Below, piece after piece: positions 37,089 through 50,200 of a DNA stretch of 64,000 bases. The stretch is taken from positions 11,656,001-11,720,000 of the forward strand of contig NC_083566.1 of NCBI RefSeq assembly GCF_019925205.1. Direction: 5' to 3'. Position 1 is the first letter of the stretch. Every line of letters starts with the position of its first letter. A program made the translations under genes and the position numbers. Below the pieces are notes generated by a model. The model was not told where the DNA came from. It made no database searches and was given only the letters and a program-made list of their open reading frames with translations. The DNA is from Metopolophium dirhodum. Lineage: Eukaryota > Arthropoda > Insecta > Hemiptera > Aphididae.

Positions 37089-38249
37089 ATGGAAGAAATT
37101 GACATAAACATACCAAAGATCCTTTCATCACTCAACATGGATGCAGACACAGAAATTGTCTCAAAGTTGGCCAACTTTGATTGCAATAGTACAGATGATA
37201 ATGTAATGGAAATATTACATAGTATAAATGGAATTGGATATGAAATTGATGAAAATGTTTATTCTTTACCGAGCATGTCTGTGAATAGATTGAATGAGCG
37301 AAAAAAACAAATAATTACAAGTCATCATGAACTTGCTCGTAGATATTATGATAGTCTGACATTTTCTAAAAGACTGCAAAAAAAATTATCATTATTAAAT
37401 AATTTATATGATATACTTCATACGAAATACTACTTATCTAAGGTGATATTAAAACTAATTTTTTCTAAAAATACTTTTTTTTAACAGATGCATCATTTTT
37501 TTTTCTATAGGAAGATAAAAGTGTTCAAATATCAATGATACCTCAGAATACTGTTGAAGAGACCATTAAGCCAGTAGTAAAATTAACTGGACAACAAGTA
37601 CTTATACAATTAACAGTGAAAACAGGACTTACAATGTTTTTCACATTGTTAAGACAAAGTTGGGAAAATAAAAATTGCAATGGTTAATTATAATATTCTT
37701 GATTATTATTGTTTTATTGATATAATGTTAATCAAACTTAATTTATTTTTATAGACATAAATATTGGTTTAGAAGTACTTAATACAGCACTAACACTGAT
37801 GAGAGAATTAAGTCCACTTTCGTTAGGTAGTAAAGCTGAACTACCTCAACTTGGTTTAGATTGTTTAGATAATGTAACGCATTTTGTAAAAGAATGTCTA
37901 AATGCTGATTTCATACAAAATATGAATGGTGAAATTATATTTTATTAAACTATCATAGTTTTTAACTTTTAAATTACATTTATAACTTTTAATTTGTGCA
38001 GTTAAAGAACAACTTGCAGAATTATCATTATTATTAGCTTATCAGCGAGAATCTCTTATTTATTTATTGGAATGGATTGATATGGCTTTAAATATTGATG
38101 ATATTTGTTTGCCATTTGAAAAACTTTATCGAGTTTTGGAAGAAATGTCATCCATATTAACTTTTGCCTTCGGATCGGAAGAATTTGAAAATTATAAATC
38201 TAGAAATCGTATACCATTACAAGATGTTGCGTTATTGTTAATGAAAAAA
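37089..38249 (+). other. HERC1: HERC1 exons 1-4: N-terminal helical region
   Basis: Exons 37089-37442, 37511-37682, 37755-37928 and 38002-38249 encode residues 1-316. They contain helices that resemble the vertebrate HERC1 N-terminus, including FFTLLRQSW and LLAYQRESLIYLLEWIDMAL. I recognise no other domain. Confidence 0.88.
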
Positions 38250-41200
38250 GTAACTTTTAGGCCTTTTAATAATATATTGTTTATTAAAAGTTATTTAAAA
38301 ATAATTTTAGCTTGTTAGTTTTGGAGAAACTTCTGTCGTCCGTACTCCATTAAATCAGAATTCTGCTGAATTACCACAACCTCTAAGTGAAGTATTTATG
38401 TGGGGGAGTAATTCTTCAAATCAACATGCGGAAGGAGCAACAGAAGTAACTGATATACCACGACTCGTTAGATCTCTATCAGATGTACAACAAGTAGAGG
38501 CAGGACAATATTGTACATTTATTATAGATACAAAAGGTTGTGTAAGTGCTTGTGGAAAAAATAGTTATGGTCGCTTGGGATTAGGTAACTCATCTAATCA
38601 ACCAGTCCCTAAACGTATTAACATAAATTGCAAAATTAAACAAGTATCTTCATCAAAAGGCTGTGATGGTCATTCATTAGCCTTAAGTGATACAGGAGAA
38701 GTATATAGTTGGGGAGATGGTAAGTTTGATACATTTATTGTTACATGTATTGAATTGTTATTTAAGTAGATATTTGATGTAGGTGATTATGGAAAATTAG
38801 GACATGGAGATGTTGCTACACACAAAGAACCAAAACTAATCCAAGGACCATTTATTGGTAAAGTAATAGAATTCGTTAGTGCTGGTTATAGACATAGTGC
38901 TGCAGTTACTAGTGATGGACAACTATACACTTGGGGTGAAGGAGATCATGGTCGATTAGGTATTTTATAAATAATATGCATTGTATGATGTTTTAAACAT
39001 AAAATAACATACATTTTTTTAGGACATGGTGATTGTAATCCTAGATTTATACCTACACTTGTTAAAAGTTTAAGTGACATGCCAGTGGGTTATGTAGCTT
39101 GTGGTTCAACTCATACATTGGCTTGTTCACGTGATGGAAATACCGTTTGGTCTTTTGGTTCTGGAGATAATGGAAAACTTGGTCATGGTAATACAATAAG
39201 ATTGTATAAGCCACAAAAAATTGAAGGATTGCGACATTATAAAATTAAAAAAGTTGCCGCTGGAATACATTTTTCTGTTGCATTAACTTGTACTGGTGAA
39301 GTATGTACTAAAATTTAAGTTTTCAGAAGTTTGTAATAATTAATTAATACAATTTCCCGAAAAATAAATACTACAATAACTTTAAATTATATTGGTGCCA
39401 CCAGACATGAATAATAAAAAAAAAAAAAAATCCTTAATAAATAAAATGTTTAATGTTATATTAATATTTCATTTGTTCATAGAATATTAATTAATAAGTA
39501 AACTTTTACATCATTAATTATAATTATATGTTTGAAAAAATATGAAAATATGTTTATAAAACTGTAGGGTTATGGGTGAAATTGTATTGTTTATTTATTG
39601 TATTGATTAGGTATTTACTTGGGGCCAAGGATCAAATCTTGGATGTGGCTCCTCAGAAATAACTCTGTTCTCACCAGCTGTGGTTGAAGATCTTATGCAA
39701 CAGATGATTATCGATATATCTGTTGGCGATTCTCATTGTTTGGCATTAACAAGGAATTGCGCAGTGAGTAAAATATACATATAATTTTTAATTATATATT
39801 TTGAGAGCATAGTTTTTAGTATGTTTTTTTTTATTAGAAGATTTAGTCTTTTTATGTATACATAATAAGGAAGAAAAATATCATAATAAATGAATGAAGT
39901 ATGAATGATAGAATGGAATAATTTTGTTGATTTCAACCGAATACATGTAATAAAGTTTTTTTGATTAGGTGTATGCATGGGGTTCTAATGGGAAAGGCCA
40001 GTGTGGACAAGGTCATTCAACAAGTCCTGTAAGTCGTCCTAGCAAAGTAATTAATTTGGAAGGTAAACAAATAAATCAAATTTCTGCTGGAACTTCACAT
40101 AGTGTTGCTTGGACAACGTTACCACCAGACAGGTATCTATATACATAATACAAACAATAAATACTTATTGATTAATGATTATATAATAACAACAGTTAGA
40201 TGCAGGTGGATGATTTTGAGTAGATAAGTCATAAGTGTCTTTGAATTTGAAAGTATCTCAGAATAGTAGGGTTGGGTGATTATTATTTTTTGGAAGTTCT
40301 AGCATTAATCTAGTATAGTTCAAAATTTAAGTACTCAAAATTGCTCGAGTTTTTGAAAATTTCCTGCTTGCTCAAAAATTGACGAGTTTCAACCTTCTTT
40401 TAATTGGTATTTATATCGGAAATACTGAGGTTTCAAGATATTTATAGACTTAACATTTATTTACCAAGGAATTAGTTGAGTATAGTATATTCGTCGTGAT
40501 TAAAGGTACATAAAAAAAAAAAATTGTGGATTAAAGAATTTTTTCAAAGTTGAATATTCGCTTTACTATAAAGTAGGAGTCGGCAACCTTTTTGTTGTCA
40601 TGGGCCAAAATCTAAATATAAATTTTTAACGGGTCACAATTTCAATACATCTTATTTTATTTTAACAAAAATTTAATTCATTTCAAATTTAGTTTATTTA
40701 AGTTCATAACTGTTAGGTTTATTAATTTAACAAGGTATCTACAAAACAAACAACGTTTTAACCTTCAAATTCAAGTCCATATTATCTTAGTGATTTTTTT
40801 ATGTGACAAATTATACATTTCACTCCAGGGCCACATAAAATTATTATGAGGGCCACATGCGGCAGGTTGCAGACCCCTGCTCTAAAGAATAATCATTGTT
40901 ACTTAAACAAACAATTGGATCTTGTTTATATTCATTAACCAATATGCTTTAAACATTTTGTTAAAAACTAGTCTAGTAGAGAAATGCAGTTTAAAACAAA
41001 TTTTTATAAGTTAGTTAGATACAGAATGGGATATTAATTGTGTCTGCAAATATTAACTTTGAGGGAGCTATTCTTTTTAGTTTTCAAAGGTTATAATAAC
41101 ATACTTACCAACACCAATATAATTTTTAAATAAATATCTTGATATCCCCACTATTATAATATTATATTTTCTTTATAATTGAGTAGTAAACAGTAGGTAC

Positions 41201-44200
41201 ATTAAACATAATCAATACAAGTTAGTAACATTTAATTCTAAATATTTCTGTCGGTTCTATAACTTAAAAAAAAACATAGTACATAACTATGTTATTATTG
41301 TAGAAATATGAAGCTCTTATTCGGAGTTTGTGTATTATTGCCACATAAATATATACACAATTTGTGTACAAACAAAATAAAAGAATTGAGTCCCCCTGTA
41401 TTCTATTCTAAGGTTAGATTAGGTTGCTTAATTGCTGGAATGGTATTGGTATTGAGTATACTTTCTTGATTAAGCGATTAAACGTTTTGATCAAACTGTT
41501 TTTGGTAAAAAAAGTTAAGTTTTAATTAGTTTAATTGATTAACATTTGTATTTTTATAACTAGGCAAACAAATGTATGGCATAGTCCTTTCTGTATTGAT
41601 TTACACGAAAGTACATTTAAGTGGTTAAGACAGTTTATTGAAAAATATTGCGAACAAATTGAATCTCATGAATCTACACCAAATGAGTATGTATTTATTT
41701 ATTTTTTTTAATGTTACCTTCACATATAGTAAATAATTTTTGTTTTTCATGTTTTTTCATCAAACACATGTTTTTATGCTATTTTGATGTTAATTTGTTG
41801 ACATTATATTACCTTCTGTAAAGTTTAAAAAAAAAATTAAAATAAAACTATAAATCATTTGTTTTATTTTGATAAAAATAAAATAAAACAATTTAAAAAT
41901 TATTAAAATTTAAATTTCTAAACTATACTAAATTTTTCGTGTGATAATAAATAATTGTCATCTATCAATTAAATATATTTTTGGAAAATATTTACCTTGT
42001 TTGATGAAATAGATATTCTGAACATGTGCAAACTGCTGAAGTTTAATATTGTATATTAACTATGTAACTATGTATTATTATATTCCAATGTAATGAGTAA
42101 ATCAATTTTTTTTTTTTTAGTATAAATGAAGAAATGTTAATTTTGAGTCTAAATATGCTTAATAATCATTTGTTTTTTGCCCGTGTATCTGGTCATAATT
42201 TTTCTAAACTGCTCGGGAATGAAACTAGTCAGCTTCGTACACTTCTTTTAAAGTAAATATTACTATTTAATTTGTAACAATAAATGAATATCAGTAAAAT
42301 ATAACCAATATTACATTTAGACTCGTAGATTTGCAAGTAAAAGAAGTAGTAGAAAGAAGTTTAATGGATTGCTTATCTACTGGTGCATCACTTCTTTTAC
42401 CTCCATTATCTGGGCGTCTAAATATTCTCAAATCTCTTCTTGCACAAGATACAAATTTAACTATAGGACAAGTAATATTAATTATATATATAATAAGTAT
42501 ACAACAATTTTTATTAGTATTAATTTTTTATTTTTCAGAAACTGCTTTTAGATGTCACAGTTTCTAGTCTAAATGATAATAGTCATATTAGTTCATTGTT
42601 TCGAGTTAACTCTATGGACCTTTATGAAAATCGATATTCATCAATTGAAGAAGTTATGAAGCTGCTATTAAAACATTTAACAAATAGTACTGTAAGTAAA
42701 ATGTTTTAATAATTTTAATTTTAACAGATATACAATAAATAGCTGCAAATATACCATAAACAATTAACAATAAATACTACTCTGTTAAAATAAATATAAA
42801 TTAACGTGGCATTATATATTTTATAAGAATAAATAAACTGTTCTTTTTTAATTTTAGTGTTTAATAATTTAACAACGGTTTGTAAATTGAAATATACATT
42901 TTATTTTTAAGGTAACTTTGTTGGAGTCAAATAATTCCCCTACATTTAAAAAAGTGGACAAATTGGATATGATACTTACTTCCCTTCATAAGTTATTGTT
43001 ATCACATTTATTGGCATATAATATAAAGTCATACCATTTTAGTAATGTAAGTATTAAATTTTTTTTTCAACTATTAGAGTATTTGCATAAATAAAAAATA
43101 TAATGCCTATTGCATAATATATATATTAAGGCAATTTTTTTTTTTATAGAAGTAAATTTAGGTTTTGTTTTAGTTATTAAATAATTTTACGAAAATTTGG
43201 ATTAAAAATATCTCAATAGGTATAAGCATTTATATTAAATTTTAAAAAAAAAACCAATCGTGTTTTGTATTTTAATTATTGTATTTACTAAGTATCTTTT
43301 TTGGTTTACATTGTAGTGCTGATTTCATCAATAAATCATTTTTATTTTTCATGTCGGATTTTTGTTAGTTATATTAGTGTAATGTTTTAGTCAGTGGTGT
43401 AATTTCAGTTTTTGTGATGGTGGGGAGGGGGTATACATTTTGACCGGCTAACCGGCCCATAATAAAACTGGATAAGAAAACCCTTGCCTAACAATTATAT
43501 TTTCATCTCAATAAAAAAACTTCTTACAACATTTTATACTTAGTATCATTGGCATAAATAACCCATTTTTTTTGAGAGATAGCAATGACTAAATAATACA
43601 TATATAAGTAGAGGGATACTTAAATTATTACCTATTTGCAACTATACTATACTCCACCTCACAAGAGAAGGATCTCTTTTAACAATGTTGTTACTGACAG
43701 CGTTCAACGGGTCGGGTCACTATTTACCATAATTAAACATAGTTTGTAGTTGTAGTGCTATACAACGCTGCTGCCCGGAATGTTTGAGTGAAGGAAATAG
43801 TGCCCTAGGTCGTTAAATGCCGTCAGGTACATTGCGAAACAAGTTCCTTCTCTCGGGGAACGGAGTATATATGAAGACTTAGTTTGAAGGGAATTTTACC
43901 ACAATTTATGTCCTATTAATATAATATGTACAGAGAGTAAAAACGTATTTGCAAAAAATTAAACAAAACCAGTGTTCGGAACGTTCACTAAAAAAATGAA
44001 TTCGTACACGTTCACGTTCAGTGCTTAAAAAAGGAACTCGTTCATGTTAAAATTCATATTTTTTCCAAATTTTTCTATGATAATATGAATGTATTTATTT
44101 TGTTGTTCATTTAGTTCATTTTATTTTATTTTTATATATCGTTTAAATACGAATACAAAATCGTGGAAATCATAATATTATTGTTGTATTATGTCCAGGC

Positions 44201-47200
44201 GTGCCCACTGGAATTTCATGTATTTTATTTTTATAATTCGTAAAATATTATATATCATAATAGTATTATCAATCAATATTTATTAAATACATTTGAACGT
44301 ATTAAAAATTGTTCAAATTCATTAAGTATATAAATGTCATTTACGTTCACAATCTATTTGAAAAAATCGAGTGACGTTTACATATTGTTCACTAAATATG
44401 AACGTGAACGCGTTAATGGACGTGTTCATGAACGACGTTCTTTTCAAACACTGAACAAAACATACAGTAAATTTTTAAATATTTATTAATATACGTGTTA
44501 CAAGAGTAATTTTTCTATTATCTAATATACATAAATTAGAAACTGTAGGATACAGATACTCTATAAATATTTACGTATTAGCAGGTGCTACGACTCATGG
44601 TTAAATTTTATTTAGCAATGATATTAATCATGTTTGAGGGCCTGCGATCCAAAACTAGCCCGACACCAGCCCATACCCAGTCTGATAGTGACCCGCTAAT
44701 TACAAGGAGGTGGGCAAATGCCTACTTCCCCTACCACAAATTATGTCACTGGTTTTAGTGCCAGATGAGCACTCAATATATTAATACATCAAAAAATAAC
44801 TGTTGAAATATTGTTGAAATATTGATGAATATTGTATTATTTTTTTAGTCTTGTCTTAGTATGAATCGCCTTTTTGTTAATCATTTAGAAGCATACTTAT
44901 TGTTTGCCAACAAAATATTTACTATGGCCATTGATTCTTATAAAGATGAACATCATCTTTTCTACAACGGTATGAAGTTTAATAAATATATGTACGTTTA
45001 ATACATTAAAAAATTATATTTATTAACTATTAACTTGTATTTCAGCTGTTTTATCTTCATCAATAGTTGGAGAAACAATGATTAATACATTGAATTCATT
45101 AACATTTTTACAAAGTGAACACATTCAGCCTCTTATAACATCTTTAATAAATACAGTTCAATCACTTCATACATTAAACCAAAAAATGTGTTCAAATGGT
45201 ATTAGTATGGTTATATAATATGCTATACTGAGTGTAATAGGAATTAAATAATTTTTGTTCTAAGCAATATACTTCTTTTTTTACATAATTTACATACAAA
45301 ACAATTTTTAATTTTATATTGATAGAAATTTTTTTGAAAAATTCAAAATAGCCATTTGTGAATCTAGTTTTTAGAAAAATGTTGATTGAAAAAACTTATT
45401 TAATTCATAAAGGTATTTTTTTTAGAATTTTTTTTAAATAACTATTTTTGTTAAGTAAAGTAAAAATATTTAAATTCAAAAATTATAAACTTTTAAAAAT
45501 ATTTATTGAGAATTTTTGAATAGATACTTGTTCAAATCTAAATATTTTTTAAAATATTATTATTCAAATTAATGAGTTACTTTTTAATTTGAAGTCTTAA
45601 AAAATCACCAAAAATAAACCACTTGACTAGGATAAATGTTTATACAATTAAAAGTTTTCTTTTTTTTTTAATTTACATTACAATCAACTTATGAGGAACA
45701 TTGTATTACATTTTCAAGTTTTTGACCAATTAAAAAATTTTGTATCAACTAATTTAAAAAAAAATAATAAAACTCGAAATTTTCTCATGCCTATAAGTAA
45801 CTCAGAAAAAGTCAACATTTTGAAAATGTTATCTTGTTTGAAATTTCTATTATAAACATTAAGTGAAAATTTCTTCTATATTCAGTTGTTTTTTTAATGT
45901 TACACTAAGTGTTAAAATCTCAGTTTTTCCTTAATTTTTTGTTTGTTGTTCCTGATACTTTTGAAATCTATTGGGAATTTTTTTATTTTCGACCCCCCAA
46001 AGTACCAATTACATTCACTTAGATACTAGAAAAGATCCTGTTGAAGAAAATTGAAGCATGTTCACTGTCCCAAAGGTGATGACGGACACAAAAAAAATTA
46101 AATATTTTAAGATCAATACATTCATTGCTCTGCTCAGAATCTAAAATGGTATTCTATATGTGAAGCGCGAGTGTTTGTAAATTACATAGAAAAAAACATT
46201 TAAAAATATTGATTTGAACAAAAGTTATTTCATTTGTCTGGTTTTCTGCTACACTCTGTATATAAGTCTAATATTAATTGGTATTGATTATTGGTATTTA
46301 GATCCTGAAAAGATGAATGAATCTGTATGGTTTATTGAACTAGAATCAGCATTTTGTTTATTAATTGGCCAGTTAATAAGCTATGGAGTGATAAGTTCAC
46401 CATTGTGCCCATCAGAAATATACAATGAACGTTGGTTAAAAAGCAAATTGTTTTCTTCAGGAATTGAAAAATTAGAAGATAAAAATATATTTGGTAAGAG
46501 TACAAAAAATGTATTTGCATTAAAAATATCCATATTGAGCTTTTTCTTGTACTTATCTACCGGGTACTGAACATAAAAGAACATCACTGTAAAATCAGTG
46601 CATTCATTGCTCCCCTCAGAATTTAAAATGTTATCAAACATGAACAAATTTAAAAATTTAAATTGCCTATTAATAATTAAGTATTATATTCTGTTCAAGT
46701 TAAGAAACATAGTTGGTGGCCTACTTGTGCACAGTGGTGTAGCAATACTACACGGCAGGTGTACAGATAATTGACTGGATGGGGGTGACAAATAGGTATG
46801 CGTGACTGTGGCTCAACGAAAACTGGTCATTGACGACTACGTTTCTTAATTTGAACAGAATATAGTTTGAAAATTTTTAACATTCCAGTGTATGGAATAT
46901 AATGATGTAAACAATGGTTGAAAGTTTCTACATTTACTATATTTTGAATTATAAAAACTTACTTAAATCATTTAACGGCAAATAATTATTTTTCATTTTA
47001 ATATCCTATTTTGTCATAATTTTTATTTCAAATGGTCCACAAAAAAATGTGTGACTTGTATTTTTGATGGTTTTAAATTGCTGAATGATCAACATATGAG
47101 ATAATAATATTCCTATTTCAATCCTTTCTGAATTACAAAAATAAAATAAAATTGATATTGTCAAAAACTAATGTTGTGTTAATGATCCTGTTTCCCTCTA

Positions 47201-50200
47201 TTTTCTGTTAGTTTTTCCCAATTATTATGAAAAGTACTGGGATTTTCTATTTTTGACATTGTAACTACCTCCACCACTATTAACTAAGTGACATTTTATA
47301 CCAGAAACACTTTCAATAGTCCAATTTTGAAGTTGGAGCCAATTTACTGATAAAGAAAAAAACTCTTACTTCCCTCGCTCTGCTATCGATAATTATATTA
47401 CTCTATAATTGCATATATTTAAGAAATCTGTAATTACAGAAAGTATATAATCCTTTTCTTGATTTTTTGTATTTCAGATGATATAGAAGATCGATTGAAA
47501 TGTATTATTATTCAAGGGTTCACTGTATTGGAACATGAACTACATTTTATACCTTTACCATATTTAAGTTTATTAAAATATATACTATGTGATTATGAAC
47601 AAAATGAAGATAATTCCATATTAGCTATCTGCAAGAATTTTAAGGATAAATATGAAAGTTTCTTAAAAGACAATAAATATAATATGATAGCACGTTTAAC
47701 ATTACCATTGTTTTATATTACATTGATAAAAATTGATGGTAGACCTCTTAAAGAGTTAGTATATAATATTTATATATATATATATATTTGTGTTCAAACT
47801 ATACTCTAAATAAAAAATTATTTTTATTTGCAGCTTAGTGTTAAATAAAAAACTTGTTTCTATAATAAATGAAATTTGCATGAAGATGTTTTTTGCTATT
47901 GTTAATAATAATACTGAAAAATCTGCCACATTTTCTGAAAATAGTGAGTATTTATGAATATCTAAGAAATTTATTTATTTATAATGTTGTGTTTATTATA
48001 CTTTCAAGGTTCCCCGAATTCTGTAATGGATGAGTACCTGTGCTTAAATATTTCTAGTAAATGCTGTTTTTTGTTGACTGCAGTTCGTGGAATGCATAGC
48101 GATCCATCATTACCTAATAAACATCTTTTAAAAGAGTATGAATTTTAATATTTAAATAATCTTAAAAAATGTAAAACATAAAAAGGTGGGTAAGTAGATG
48201 TCGCTCTACTGTACAGTAGGTTTAGGTTACAAGTGGGTCACTGTAATGGATGGTGTTAAATTTGAATTCAATGATATAATATCATTGTATAAGAAAAACG
48301 ATTCTGAGCGAAAACGGTCAGTCAGCCTATGATATTACCAAGTATATTTGATGATATTAATGTGAATAAAGTAATTTATATATAACATATTTATGTAGAG
48401 CCTAAGAGCCTTGTTTAAAATTTTCAATCCTTAGCTATAAAAGTTAAACTTAAATTTTGTAGTTAATTAACTACAAAATAATTATTAAATTATAAATTTT
48501 GTCAAAATTTGAAATTTGAATGCTTATAAAAAAAAATTGTGCCTATGTATTTTTAATATTTTTCAACTGCTATTAGAACGATATATCAGGAGCCTTATAT
48601 TAAATTTTCACGCTTTTTTATCCTACAAATAAAATTTTATTGATATTTATAGATAAAAAAACTAAAAAAATTTTAAACTGACAATGTCCGTAAACAGCTC
48701 TAAAAGAGTCAAAATATTTTCTAAATTTTATCGTGTATAGAAAATGATAATATAAACGTTCAGTAAAATATTCAAGTATCTACAGTCGTTCGTTTTTTAA
48801 TTAAAATAAAATAAGAAAGTGAGTAAAAGTGAATATCAAATGTTGTAAAAATATGAATTTCAAACGCTCATAAAAATTTAATTTGACTTTCTTGTAGACA
48901 TTTTTTTTTTGATAAAGGTAGACAAACATATGGATAATCTTGTATTACATTTTAAAATCTTAGATTTAAAAAGAAAAATTTTTATGAATTCTCAACTCAA
49001 TATAATTTGCTAATTTTCGTGATTTTTCCGTATTTTGTCAAGATTTGAACTTTAAATGCTTATAAATAAAAACTGTGACTAAGGATTTTTAATTTTTTTC
49101 ATTTGCCTTTGAAACAATAACCTAGGAGCCTTCTATTAAATTTTCAATCTGTTTTACCCAACACATAAAATTTTATTGATATTTATAGAAAAAAAAAACT
49201 AAAAAAAATAGAAATTGAAAATGTCCGTAAACAACTCAAAATAAGTCAAAATATTTGGAAAATGTTATGGTGTATAGAAAATGCTAATATAAACATTCAG
49301 TCAAAATTGCATGTACCTACTATCATTTGTTTTAGAGTTACACCAAAAACCAAAATCGATTTTCTCAAAAACAGATTTTGCGTAAAAAAATTCCCGTTTT
49401 CCCTTAATTTTTCTTTTGTTCTCCATGTCGCGTTTGAAAACTACTGAGAAATTTTTTGACCCCCCAAAGTACCAACTAGATTCACTTTCCTATCAGAAAA
49501 GTTACTGTTGAAGAAAACCCAAGTGCTTTTACTGTCCTAAAAGGTGATGACAGAAAACAAAAAAAAAAACACATCATTGTAAAATCAATACATTCATCGC
49601 TTTGCTCAGAATCTAAAAACAACTTCCATAATATTTATAATTGATTTACAATTCTGGGTCAAAATTATCATTAACTTAAAAATATAAAGACATCAAAATA
49701 TATTTATGCATGTCATTAAAATGTTTTAAAATGTATTAATTGTTTTTTCTAGTGATTTGACTGCTGCTAATAAATCTGTATTAGAATCAGTTTTAGAGTT
49801 TGTTTTTGATTCTAAACAAGCTACCAATCCGTATGCATTAATACAAGCATCAGAAGTAGAAGAAATCAGAGCACATGTATGTACAATTAATTATATGCAA
49901 TATAATAATTTTAAAAAAAAATTACAATTTAACCTTAGTATAATAAAAGGTGTTTTCTTTTCATCCAGTAAAATGTATAGATTATCAAATATTATAATAT
50001 ATTAATATATTATCAAACTCATACGTCACTGTATGAAATTATTTTGTCAATTGATTAACTACTTCATGATGAATCTAGATAAATAACTTTTGAACCCTTA
50101 ATCATTTTATGAAATTATTACAACATTTTATATTGTATATTTATATTTTTACTATCTATCTATCTATATTTATATATATAATGACTTGTTCTGAGTGATT

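Noticed and set aside
46214..46301. Methionine start for a separate gene at 46214
   Set aside because: The frame only reaches this far upstream by chance; an acceptor at 46301 and phase agreement place 46302-46493 within HERC1.
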